From contig JAFKGK010000001.1 in the NCBI GenBank assembly GCA_017307165.1, positions 186,001-250,000 of the forward strand: a stretch of 64,000 nucleotides of DNA. Reading direction: 5' to 3'. The notes below the pieces were generated by a model. That model saw only the letters and a program-made list of their open reading frames with translations. It did not search any database and was not told the origin of the DNA. Made by a program: the position numbers and the translations under genes. Positions within the stretch are counted from its first letter, which is position 1; every line of letters begins with the position of its first letter. Origin of the DNA: Candidatus Melainabacteria bacterium. GTDB lineage: Bacteria; Cyanobacteriota; Vampirovibrionia; Obscuribacterales; Obscuribacteraceae. Shown here one piece after another: positions 30,015 through 38,055 of the stretch.

Positions 30015-30123
30015 TCTGTCAGAGATTCATCTAAAAACCCTCAAATCTCCCTGATTTTTCCCCCTAAAACCAATCAAATCGCTGTCTGATAGGTCAAAAT
30101 GCGATGTACTGAACGATTAGCGC

Positions 30124-31860
30124 ATGAGTGGTGAGAAAAAAGAGATGTTGAGAGCGTTCAAAAAACGAGTCACCTGTCTGACCATGGCATCATTGATTAG
30201 TTTAATGCCTGCAGCTAGTCCGGCTTTTGCGGCTTGGTACGACAACGAAAACACCTGTCTTGATAGAGGTCGTCAGGCCTATAACAGCGGGCAATTTGAT
30301 CAGGCACTCAAAGATCTCAATGAGAGCATCAAATTTAATCCAAAATTGGCTGATGCCTATTACTGGAGAGGCATTACACATTCGGCGATGAAGCAGTGGG
30401 ATGCAGCTCTGAACGATCTCGATCAGGCCATCAAGCTTGCTCCGGATAGCGCTAATTGCTATATGAGCCGGGGGCTCGTCTTTAGCAGCCAGGGCAAGCA
30501 TCAACAAGCCATAAGCGACTTTGAAGAGGCGCTTAAGCGTGATCCTGACCTCGTGGATGCTCGAACCAACAAAAATTATTCGCAGTCCCAGCTGGACAAA
30601 CTGGACAAGCTGGACAAATCTAGTCAGGCCGCTACAGTTGCGACGAATCCAGGCCATACTGCTAGCACTGGTAATCTTGCCGACTTGCTCAAACCACGTC
30701 AAAGCAATCAAGCCGTAAACGACCCCAAGTGGCTGGCTATGCAGGCGCAGATCGAGGCAAAAGCACGCAAAGAAAAAATGCAGGCCGATCAGATTGCAGC
30801 TCAAAGAGCCAAAGCAGAGATCGCTGCTGCTGAAGCTAGCGCTCGACTCGAAGCGCAGCGCAAAGCCCGCGAAGAAGCCGAGCTGCGTCGCTTAGCCCTC
30901 GCGAAAGAAAAATCCCAAGCTGCTGAGGCTGCTGGTACCAGCGCTACGGCTATTGCTGCCGCAACCCCAGGTTCTGGCAAGGCAAGCAATAAGCAGACCC
31001 GCGATGCTCAAGCGGCTTCGGCCAGTCCTGACAACGATGCTGCTGAGTCTGCCCTGGCAATAGTCAATCGACCAGTCCGAGACAAGTGGGCCATAGTCAT
31101 AGGCATCAGCAAGTTTCAAGACGAAAAGCTCAATCTGCACTATCCTGCCAAAGACGCGACTGATTTTTACAATTTTCTCGTCAAAGAAGCTAATTTTAGT
31201 GCCGATCACGTCAAGCTCTTGACCAATGAGCAAGCCACTCGTGGACGCATTCTTTCAGAGATCGGCGATAAATGGCTGCCTCGAGTCGCCAATCCTGACG
31301 ATCTGGTCCTGATTTACTTTTCGAGCCATGGCAGCGCCTCTGATATGGATATTGGCGGAGTCAATTATCTTCTGGCCTATGATAGTCAGGTGGATAGCTT
31401 GTTTTCGACTGGTCTGCCAATGCAGGATCTTACTCGTATCATCAAGGGGCGAGTGCACTCAGACCGTGTGGTGCTGGTGCTGGACGCCTGTCATTCGGGC
31501 GCAGCTGATGCTGGAGCCAAGGGCCTATTTCGTAAAGGCAATCTCGATGCAGATGAAGTAGCGCAAGGTACGGGTCAACTGGTCATTTCTTCCAGCTCGC
31601 CTTCACAAGTTTCATGGGAGTCCAAAAAGTACGAAAACTCTGTTTTTACTCGCTGCCTGATCGAGTCTCTCCGCAAAAATGGTGCAGCAACGACTCTCGG
31701 CGAAGCCTTCCAAAATATGAAAGATACCGTGCAAGAACAAGTGCTCCGCGAAAGAGGCGTGATGCAGACGCCAGTGCTAAAAAGCAGGTGGAAAGGTAAC
31801 GATCTCAAGATCTCTGTACCACCATCCAATCCACGTCCGAGCTTAGCGGCTGACGAATAA
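30124..31860 (+). CDS. Exported TPR and caspase-like (peptidase C14) protein
   Basis: A 578-residue protein with a signal peptide (cleavage near AFAA, residue 37). Three TPR units (about 44-145) follow, then a KLDKLDKLDK linker, an Ala/Glu/Lys-rich coiled region (205-270), a low-complexity spacer, and a caspase-like domain (320-560). The domain starts at KWAIVIGISKF and has catalytic H402 in YFSSHGSA and C456 in VLDACHSG, so it should be active. Bacterial members are called orthocaspases or metacaspase-like proteases and usually cut after Arg or Lys. Export is notable, since many are cytoplasmic. An alternative ATG lies 21 bases further in. Confidence 0.85.
   Translation: MSGEKKEMLRAFKKRVTCLTMASLISLMPAASPAFAAWYDNENTCLDRGRQAYNSGQFDQALKDLNESIKFNPKLADAYYWRGITHSAMKQWDAALNDLDQAIKLAPDSANCYMSRGLVFSSQGKHQQAISDFEEALKRDPDLVDARTNKNYSQSQLDKLDKLDKSSQAATVATNPGHTASTGNLADLLKPRQSNQAVNDPKWLAMQAQIEAKARKEKMQADQIAAQRAKAEIAAAEASARLEAQRKAREEAELRRLALAKEKSQAAEAAGTSATAIAAATPGSGKASNKQTRDAQAASASPDNDAAESALAIVNRPVRDKWAIVIGISKFQDEKLNLHYPAKDATDFYNFLVKEANFSADHVKLLTNEQATRGRILSEIGDKWLPRVANPDDLVLIYFSSHGSASDMDIGGVNYLLAYDSQVDSLFSTGLPMQDLTRIIKGRVHSDRVVLVLDACHSGAADAGAKGLFRKGNLDADEVAQGTGQLVISSSSPSQVSWESKKYENSVFTRCLIESLRKNGAATTLGEAFQNMKDTVQEQVLRERGVMQTPVLKSRWKGNDLKISVPPSNPRPSLAADE
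30592..30618 (+). repeat. 9-base tandem repeat coding KLDKLDK
   Basis: Three copies of CTGGACAAR in the caspase-like gene, between the TPR region and the linker. Confidence 0.8.
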
Positions 31861-31928
31861 TCCAGGCGTAAATAGTAAAATATCCCAAAGCGTAGTAGCA
31901 GTTTTCTCTGTCACGATTTGGATCATTT

Positions 31929-34900
31929 ATGGCTCTCAAAAACCTGCCCGGACATATGCCTCAAGCAGCTCAGATCTTGGCGGCTGCAAGCCAATCACAA
32001 AGCGAGCTCATGGCTCTGCTCGATGACCTTTTGCTGCATCTCGAAACCGAAAAGTCGAGGAGTGCAGCTTGTGCCGTATTGCATCAGGTGTTTGGACAAA
32101 TCGCTCTGGAGCCGCAAAAGTACGAGCGTTTTCTTGTCAGCAAGACCATCCATATGACCGGTATGGCTGTCGATCGGCCTATCAGGCTGCTTTTGACACC
32201 GGCTGTATTTTCTCCCGAATTTTGGGGCAAGACCTTTGCAGAGGGCTTGTTGAAAAAGAAAGAGCAGTTTGATGACAAGGTCGTTGTCGAGGTCGGGACC
32301 GGATCAGGATGGGTCAGTCTGTTTCTTTTGATGGTGACCAAGATCAAAAAGATCGTCGGTCTCGATCTCAATCCTGTTGCCATCAAAATGGCACGACTCA
32401 ATACCTGGCTCAATGGTACGGATTCTGACGGCCGATTGATTTTATCTTTAGCTGGGGAACCTATAATCAAGGCTTTTCAGGTAGAAGTCTCGGATCTGCT
32501 AGGTGCGCCACTTTCGCGAGGAGAGAGCTTTGACCATGTGATTGGTTGCATACCGCAGGTCTTGCATCCCAATGCTGCAACGAGCAAGGGCGTCGACACG
32601 CAGTCTGCATATGGGCTGGATGAAAAAGACCTGTACGATCTATCCAACTATTGCTTTGAGCAAGGCATTCTTGAAGACAGATTTGGCCTGCCTCTGATCG
32701 CCAGCGCCCTGGAGCAATCGCAATTGTGCCTTAACCCTGGCGGCAAGGTCACACTGATACTGGGCGGCAGACCTGGTCGAGCGGCTATCGAAAGCATGTT
32801 CGAGAGGCGCGGCTACAAGCCCAATCTAGTCTGGATGCGACGCATACAACAAGCTGATGATACAGATCTCGTTTCTCTAGTCGGTCTAGAAAAATTGCAT
32901 GACATCAAATTTCACTTTTACATGAACCGAGATAGCAATTCGCAGTCCTCTGTAAGTGCCGAGACTGCCGTAAAATTGCTCGAAAACAAGCAGGCGATCT
33001 ATCACGATCTCCTTGTCTATCAAGCGTCTACAAGACATGAGAAAAGTGTCTTTGACCTGGTGCGTAATCTGCATGCTATGGGCCTTTCCGATCTCAGGAA
33101 AGAGCTAGATTTTTCGACGCTCGAAGAAGAAAGAGCAAACTTTTTGGCATATTTCAGTCATGTGCTGATGCAATCGATGACCATGCCTTATCCGCATGAA
33201 AAGGGTGATCGCGGCTTGCGCGATAAGATAGCCCAATATCTGGCAAATTTTTGCAATTATCCCATCACTGCCGATGAGATCTTTGTCGGTCCGGCAAGAC
33301 ATGAACTGGCAGCCTCGATTTTTAAAGCAGTTGGAGTCGAGCACCGCTGCGTTCTGCTGTCGGCTGGCATCGAAAAAAACTATAGCGAGACTGCCCGTTC
33401 TTGCGGATTTGAAGTAGTTGTCGGCAATAACGACCTGGCAGAACTCTTTGCTCTCGATCAGTTGCTGGCACCAGGGGTGGTGCTAATTGCTCCCGACCAA
33501 TTTGCCGATCCTTCTATGATCGATTTTGGTGCTGTTTGCGCCCAAGCCCAAAAGCATCCCGAGCGCATCTATATCATTGATGATTCGAGCAATTTTTCGA
33601 TCAGTTCTCACCTCGGCACCAATATGACTCTAAGATTGGCGGCGCAGACCAAAAAGCTACCACCAAACCTCATCTTGCTCTACGGCCTGATCAAAAATCG
33701 CATGTGCCCAGATCTTCAATTGAGCTTTTTGGTCAATGCTCCGGCCAACTGGTTGGAAGCTCTGGAGATCGGTGCCGAGCTCAGTTATTCGCGTATTGCT
33801 TATCCAACGCAGATGATGTACGAGTGGCTTTTTGCTGACTTGATGAGTTTTCCTTTCCCCGGCGAGAGTCTCGCGCGTCCAATCATGTCGGATGATGAGC
33901 TGCAGTCCAGGAAAGGGCTGGACTTACCATTATCGCCATTATTGCAGTCAATAAAGCAAGATCCGGTATTTGCTCCCAAGGTCATAGATGTGGAGGCCTT
34001 GCAAGAAGACAATCTGCTTTTGCGTATGGACTACGGCGAATTTGAAACTCAGATTCCGAGGCCTCTGGCCAAGGGGCTGATCAAGGGATTTTTTGAGGAC
34101 GAGGCGGTGGCTGGCGCTGGTCAACAGCATCTTGCCGATATCGTTACCGATCGGATCGCTGCATATATGAGGCATACCAGACACGTTGAGGTAGACCCCC
34201 GTCGCATCAGCCTCGCGCAAGGAGTTTTTCCTGTATTTGGCGCTATCATCGCTGCGTTTCGCCACAAGTTAGGGCGAGCCCCCAGAGTCGCTCTGCCCGA
34301 CGGCAGCTACGGACCGCTCTATCCGATGCTGAGATATTTTGGCGCGGAACTTTTGCCGATCGCTACAGCTAGCGACAGAGCCTATAGTTTATCCAGCAAG
34401 GATCTTGTCTTTGAGCCTGGTAAAGTACCTGACATACTCTGGCTTACCCAGCCTGGCAATCCTTCTGGGATATTTTTGGATCCTGAACGTCTGCGCACCA
34501 TCATCGACACTTGTGTCAAGCAAAAGATCTATGTCTTTAGCGATGAGATATTTTTTCTCCTATCCGATCATCGGCTCGGCAAGTGGACGCCAGCAGCGCT
34601 TTCGGCAGGTGCATTTTGCAACAGTCCCGAATACTCTCCTTATTTGTTTGTAGCTGACGGAGCGAGCAAGGCCTTTGCCGCCGGAGGCTTGCGTGTCGGC
34701 TTTGTCGTCTCACCTGACCAGATTTGGGCTCAAAGCATTTCGAGACATCTGATCTTGCCGCCCCGTGCCACATTGCGTGCTTGCGACAATCTCTACAGTG
34801 CATTTCTCAAAAAATCTCCCAATCCAATGCTGGATGTCCACGCACTTTTTGCCGAAGTCGAGGAGTACCTCATCGACAAAAGAAAGTTGTTGTCCGGACA

Positions 34901-35153
34901 TAGAGAGGCTCTGCAAGCACTGCTTGAGCAACATGACCTGCATGATCGCATCGATACCCCATATCGTGGCGGGCTATTTATGATGGCTAGATTGGACGAT
35001 CGTGCAGATGATCTGGCGATAGATCAGCATCTATTGATCAACAAACCTCAATGGAGCAGAACTTCGGGCTTGGCGCGACTTTGCTATTGTCTGCGGCAGG
35101 ACCGTTTTAAGCAGGCCCTGGAGAGATTGGAGCGATATCTTGACGGCAAATAA
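31929..35153 (+). CDS. Plant-type methionine S-methyltransferase homologue fused to aminotransferase domains
   Basis: A 1074-residue soluble protein. Residues 1-340 form a class I methyltransferase with SAM motif EVGTGSG (121-127) and GLDLNPVAIKMA. Segments IGCIPQVL, GILEDRFGLPLI, GGRPG, FERRGY and QQADDTD match what I recall of plant methionine S-methyltransferase, which makes S-methylmethionine and has the same length and layout. Residues 400-660 are a reduced aminotransferase-like region (DDSSNF, K589 in GLIKNRMCPDLQ). Residues 690-1074 form a fuller fold-type I aminotransferase with QPGNPSG, SDEIFF and K914 in GASKAFAAGGLRVGF. The second region looks catalytically competent, unlike my recollection of the plant proteins. 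It overlaps the SDR gene by 14 bases. Residual doubt concerns the true substrate. Confidence 0.8.
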   Translation: MALKNLPGHMPQAAQILAAASQSQSELMALLDDLLLHLETEKSRSAACAVLHQVFGQIALEPQKYERFLVSKTIHMTGMAVDRPIRLLLTPAVFSPEFWGKTFAEGLLKKKEQFDDKVVVEVGTGSGWVSLFLLMVTKIKKIVGLDLNPVAIKMARLNTWLNGTDSDGRLILSLAGEPIIKAFQVEVSDLLGAPLSRGESFDHVIGCIPQVLHPNAATSKGVDTQSAYGLDEKDLYDLSNYCFEQGILEDRFGLPLIASALEQSQLCLNPGGKVTLILGGRPGRAAIESMFERRGYKPNLVWMRRIQQADDTDLVSLVGLEKLHDIKFHFYMNRDSNSQSSVSAETAVKLLENKQAIYHDLLVYQASTRHEKSVFDLVRNLHAMGLSDLRKELDFSTLEEERANFLAYFSHVLMQSMTMPYPHEKGDRGLRDKIAQYLANFCNYPITADEIFVGPARHELAASIFKAVGVEHRCVLLSAGIEKNYSETARSCGFEVVVGNNDLAELFALDQLLAPGVVLIAPDQFADPSMIDFGAVCAQAQKHPERIYIIDDSSNFSISSHLGTNMTLRLAAQTKKLPPNLILLYGLIKNRMCPDLQLSFLVNAPANWLEALEIGAELSYSRIAYPTQMMYEWLFADLMSFPFPGESLARPIMSDDELQSRKGLDLPLSPLLQSIKQDPVFAPKVIDVEALQEDNLLLRMDYGEFETQIPRPLAKGLIKGFFEDEAVAGAGQQHLADIVTDRIAAYMRHTRHVEVDPRRISLAQGVFPVFGAIIAAFRHKLGRAPRVALPDGSYGPLYPMLRYFGAELLPIATASDRAYSLSSKDLVFEPGKVPDILWLTQPGNPSGIFLDPERLRTIIDTCVKQKIYVFSDEIFFLLSDHRLGKWTPAALSAGAFCNSPEYSPYLFVADGASKAFAAGGLRVGFVVSPDQIWAQSISRHLILPPRATLRACDNLYSAFLKKSPNPMLDVHALFAEVEEYLIDKRKLLSGHREALQALLEQHDLHDRIDTPYRGGLFMMARLDDRADDLAIDQHLLINKPQWSRTSGLARLCYCLRQDRFKQALERLERYLDGK

Positions 35154-36039
35154 TGGAGCAGTGGCAGACCTGTCCATGCGTGGCCGCGTCTGCATGGTTA
35201 CTGGCGCTACCAGTGGTATTGGTCGAATCACCGCGCTCGAATTGGCGGCCAAGGGCGCTACGGTGGTGCTGGTTGGCCGTAATGAAGCCAAGTTGACAGC
35301 CTGTCTGGCCGATATCAATCGTCTGACCGGCAATGATAAATTGGACTACATCAAGGCCGACCTCTCTTCATTTCAGTCTGTTAGAGGGCTCGCAAGGACT
35401 TTTTTGTCTCGCTATAACAAATTGCATGTCCTGGTCAACAATGCTGGTGCAATCTTTTTGCGTCGAGATCATTCGAACGAGGGCCTGGAGATGAGCTGGG
35501 CGCTCAATCATTTTGGCTATTTTTGGCTTACTGGCATGCTATTGGATTGTCTCAAGGCCAGTGCACCGTCGCGCATCATCAATGTCTCTTCCGATGCCCA
35601 CAAGCGCTCTCATTTGAGCGATTTTCCTGATGTGCGTAATCCAGGCAAAGGGTTTCAAGTCTATGCCGATACCAAACTTGCCAATATCCTTTTTACCTAT
35701 CAGCTCGCATACATTAACAAATCTACTGGTGTCACCGTCAATGCTTGTCACCCTGGCATAGTTGCTACTGCATTTGGTGCCAATAACGGTCTGGTCGGCA
35801 AGATGATCCAGGTTTTTTCCAAGGTCTTTGGCGTCACAGCCGAACAAGGGGCTCGGACCTTGATATATCTGGCAACTGCCCCGGAGGTCTATAAAGTGAC
35901 TGGCAAATATTTTGTCAAAGAAAAAGAAGTGCAATCAGCCAAGAGTACTTACGACGCCCGGCTCATGACACGTCTGTGGCAGTTTAGTCTGGATATCTCG
36001 CAAAGGCTGGGCATGGACACCAGACCTCTAGAGCGTTGA
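35140..36039 (+). CDS. Short-chain dehydrogenase/reductase (retinol-dehydrogenase-like)
   Basis: A 299-residue classical SDR. The cofactor motif is TGATSGIGR, NNAG follows, and the catalytic residues are S in INVSSDAHKRS and YADTK. The pattern resembles the RDH11-14/WW-oxidoreductase group, often NADP-dependent with aldehyde or ketone substrates. TTG 35140 has GGAG 7 bases upstream and overlaps the methyltransferase-aminotransferase gene by 14 bases, so the two are probably coupled and may act in one pathway. It overlaps the convergent MOSC gene by 12 bases. Confidence 0.88.
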   Translation: MTANNGAVADLSMRGRVCMVTGATSGIGRITALELAAKGATVVLVGRNEAKLTACLADINRLTGNDKLDYIKADLSSFQSVRGLARTFLSRYNKLHVLVNNAGAIFLRRDHSNEGLEMSWALNHFGYFWLTGMLLDCLKASAPSRIINVSSDAHKRSHLSDFPDVRNPGKGFQVYADTKLANILFTYQLAYINKSTGVTVNACHPGIVATAFGANNGLVGKMIQVFSKVFGVTAEQGARTLIYLATAPEVYKVTGKYFVKEKEVQSAKSTYDARLMTRLWQFSLDISQRLGMDTRPLER

Positions 36040-36843
36040 TACACGATCGCCTATCTGTATCGTTCCGTTTTGCACCGGGATGCCATTCATGCCAAAAATG
36101 ATCTTGCCGTTTTGCTTGCGATAAAAAGATAGGGTGCGCAAGGGCTCTTTGCCGGTCTCTGCCGTCTCCTGATCCACTGTCGTGACCTGGCAGCGAGCGC
36201 AAGGTTTGACTAGAGCAATGCGAGTGTCATTTATGGCTATTTCTTTCCAACTTTCTTCGGCAAAGGGGGCGGCACCAGATATGGTGATGTTGGCTCTAAA
36301 TCTATTGATGTCCAGGGGTGCCTCCATCTTGCTATTTAGATCATCCAGCGAGTCCATCGAGGCGACGAGCACCGGAAAGCCATCGGCAAACCCGACTCGA
36401 TCTTTGGGCGATAAGGCATAGTCGGGATCGATAGCGCGTTGTGTCTTGGCATAAACCTGGACAAGTCGACAGGGAACACCCAGATATTGACTGAAAAACT
36501 CAAATGCATCCTTGCCACAGTCTAGTGCATCCACTTGCGACTGCCACACCTTGACCGAGATAGTCTCACGGCCGAGAGTTTCTTGACCTAGTGCATAAGG
36601 TATTTGCAGCACTCTTTGATCGGGGCGTTTGACTATCAGGGTTGGCTCCGCCAAAAATAGAGAGGTCTCGAGCAGGCACATCGCTGGAAATTCTCTTTGC
36701 GTGAGGAAACGATTGTTTTTGTCCACGAGCATAAAGCGCCGGTCAAAGGCCAGCCCCTCTGCCAGGAGTGGCGAGCTACTCAAAGGTATGCCCTTGAGGC
36801 CTTTGACCGGATAGATATTTAATCCTGAGACTGTTATAGGCAT
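36028..36843 (-). CDS. MOSC domain protein (YcbX/mARC-like)
   Basis: A 271-residue protein with the MOSC N-terminal beta-barrel (GLNIYPVKGLKGIPL) and a MOSC domain (residues 125-265). The latter includes RFRANI and the cysteine motif KPCARCQVTTVD that binds the molybdenum cofactor. YcbX and mARC reduce N-hydroxylated compounds. Unlike E. coli YcbX there is no C-terminal ferredoxin domain, so an external electron donor would be needed. It lies 21 bases from the next minus-strand gene's end. Confidence 0.88.
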   Translation of the reverse strand: MPITVSGLNIYPVKGLKGIPLSSSPLLAEGLAFDRRFMLVDKNNRFLTQREFPAMCLLETSLFLAEPTLIVKRPDQRVLQIPYALGQETLGRETISVKVWQSQVDALDCGKDAFEFFSQYLGVPCRLVQVYAKTQRAIDPDYALSPKDRVGFADGFPVLVASMDSLDDLNSKMEAPLDINRFRANITISGAAPFAEESWKEIAINDTRIALVKPCARCQVTTVDQETAETGKEPLRTLSFYRKQNGKIIFGMNGIPVQNGTIQIGDRVSTL

Positions 36844-36864
36844 ATTCTTAGTACTGTTAGCTCC

Positions 36865-38055
36865 CTATCCTTCAAAGATTATCTGATCTTTTGCATCTAT
36901 CTGAAAAATCTCTATTTCCCTGGCTCTTGCTTCGCGCAATTTTTGGGCCAGAGACTGGTCTGGCTCTAGCAATCTTTGGGCCAGTCGCATGCGCTCACGA
37001 TTGCGTTTATCGATGAAGTGGTTTTCTATTTTTAGCAGAGCGAGTCTGATCAGTGGGATTGTGACAAAGAGCAATCCATAGACGGCCATGACCACTACTG
37101 GGAGAGGATAGGTGTGCAAAAGGCGGGAGTAAAAATAAAACAGCCAGGCGGTGCCAAAAAAATTGAGCCAGGCTATCACTACTATTGGTGTCAGTTCTGC
37201 TGTGTCGATATTTGTAAACGGTCTTTCTTTTTCCAAAAGGCATGGTGCCAGATGCTCCTTGATTTGCGGATCAGGCAGGGCTGTATTTTGCATTTCGGGA
37301 AACCAATAGAGGATATTGCCAGAGCGATTGACACGTGGCAGGCCGTTAAATCTCTGCATGACTGCAAACATTTCATCCTCATTGCATCTGCTATGTGGCA
37401 GATATGGATAGATCTGCTCGGCACAAACGACCCCTGCGTTGTGGTGGATGACCTCGGCGATAGCTGCAAAGGCTTGCTTGTCCAGATCCTGGTCGACTTG
37501 GGCATCTCCAAATAAAAAGGCATAGCAATTGAGAAAGAAATTTTTGCGCTTATCGCGCGTGGGCCTGGGGATTTTGTCTCCAGGACTGAGTCCCTGTAAA
37601 TGGTCTATACGGCCCCAGAACAATAATTCGCGCAAAACGATAAAATCGAGAAACGGATCGCGGTTGTGTGGGCTGTTTGCTTTATTGCTGGCGCTATTGG
37701 AAGCATTGATAAATAGCATCAAGAGACCTATGACAAAAAACAAAGACGTGATCAGTATCACGCCGAACGAGATCTTGAGTGTAAAAAATGCCAAGGCTTT
37801 GATGGCATCTAGTGTCTGCAGGACAAACTTTTTAAAGCCCGATGCCAGATAAGCAGTCTGGAAACCAGGGGCAAAATAATATACCAGATCGCCTTTAGTG
37901 CTGACCTGCAAATGGCCGTTTGCTTCCATGGCAATAGTATTGAGCATCGAGCCGCACTCTCTCAGGGACAGCCCTGTGTGCAAAGCAATATCTGCCGGGG
38001 TGACCCTTCTGCCCAGGGCTTCTATGGCCTCTATCGTGCGTTTCTTGTCGCTCAC
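36865..38055 (-). CDS. Membrane protein with N-terminal winged-helix-like region, unknown function
   Basis: A 396-residue protein. Residues 1-65 look like a winged helix-turn-helix (RRVTPADIALHTGLSLRE). TM segments lie at about 95-115 and, as a pair, at 285-335, and the C terminus is a basic coiled tail. A second winged-helix-like stretch may lie at about 205-255. Similar proteins are common in cyanobacteria without known function, as far as I recall. Its start overlaps the OPT transporter stop by 4 bases (ATGA), so the two are coupled. Confidence 0.6.
   Translation of the reverse strand: MSDKKRTIEAIEALGRRVTPADIALHTGLSLRECGSMLNTIAMEANGHLQVSTKGDLVYYFAPGFQTAYLASGFKKFVLQTLDAIKALAFFTLKISFGVILITSLFFVIGLLMLFINASNSASNKANSPHNRDPFLDFIVLRELLFWGRIDHLQGLSPGDKIPRPTRDKRKNFFLNCYAFLFGDAQVDQDLDKQAFAAIAEVIHHNAGVVCAEQIYPYLPHSRCNEDEMFAVMQRFNGLPRVNRSGNILYWFPEMQNTALPDPQIKEHLAPCLLEKERPFTNIDTAELTPIVVIAWLNFFGTAWLFYFYSRLLHTYPLPVVVMAVYGLLFVTIPLIRLALLKIENHFIDKRNRERMRLAQRLLEPDQSLAQKLREARAREIEIFQIDAKDQIIFEG

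Noticed and set aside
30592..30618. KLDK repeat as a possible CRISPR-like or regulatory array
   Set aside because: Three 9-base units in frame inside a gene; a simple coding microsatellite.
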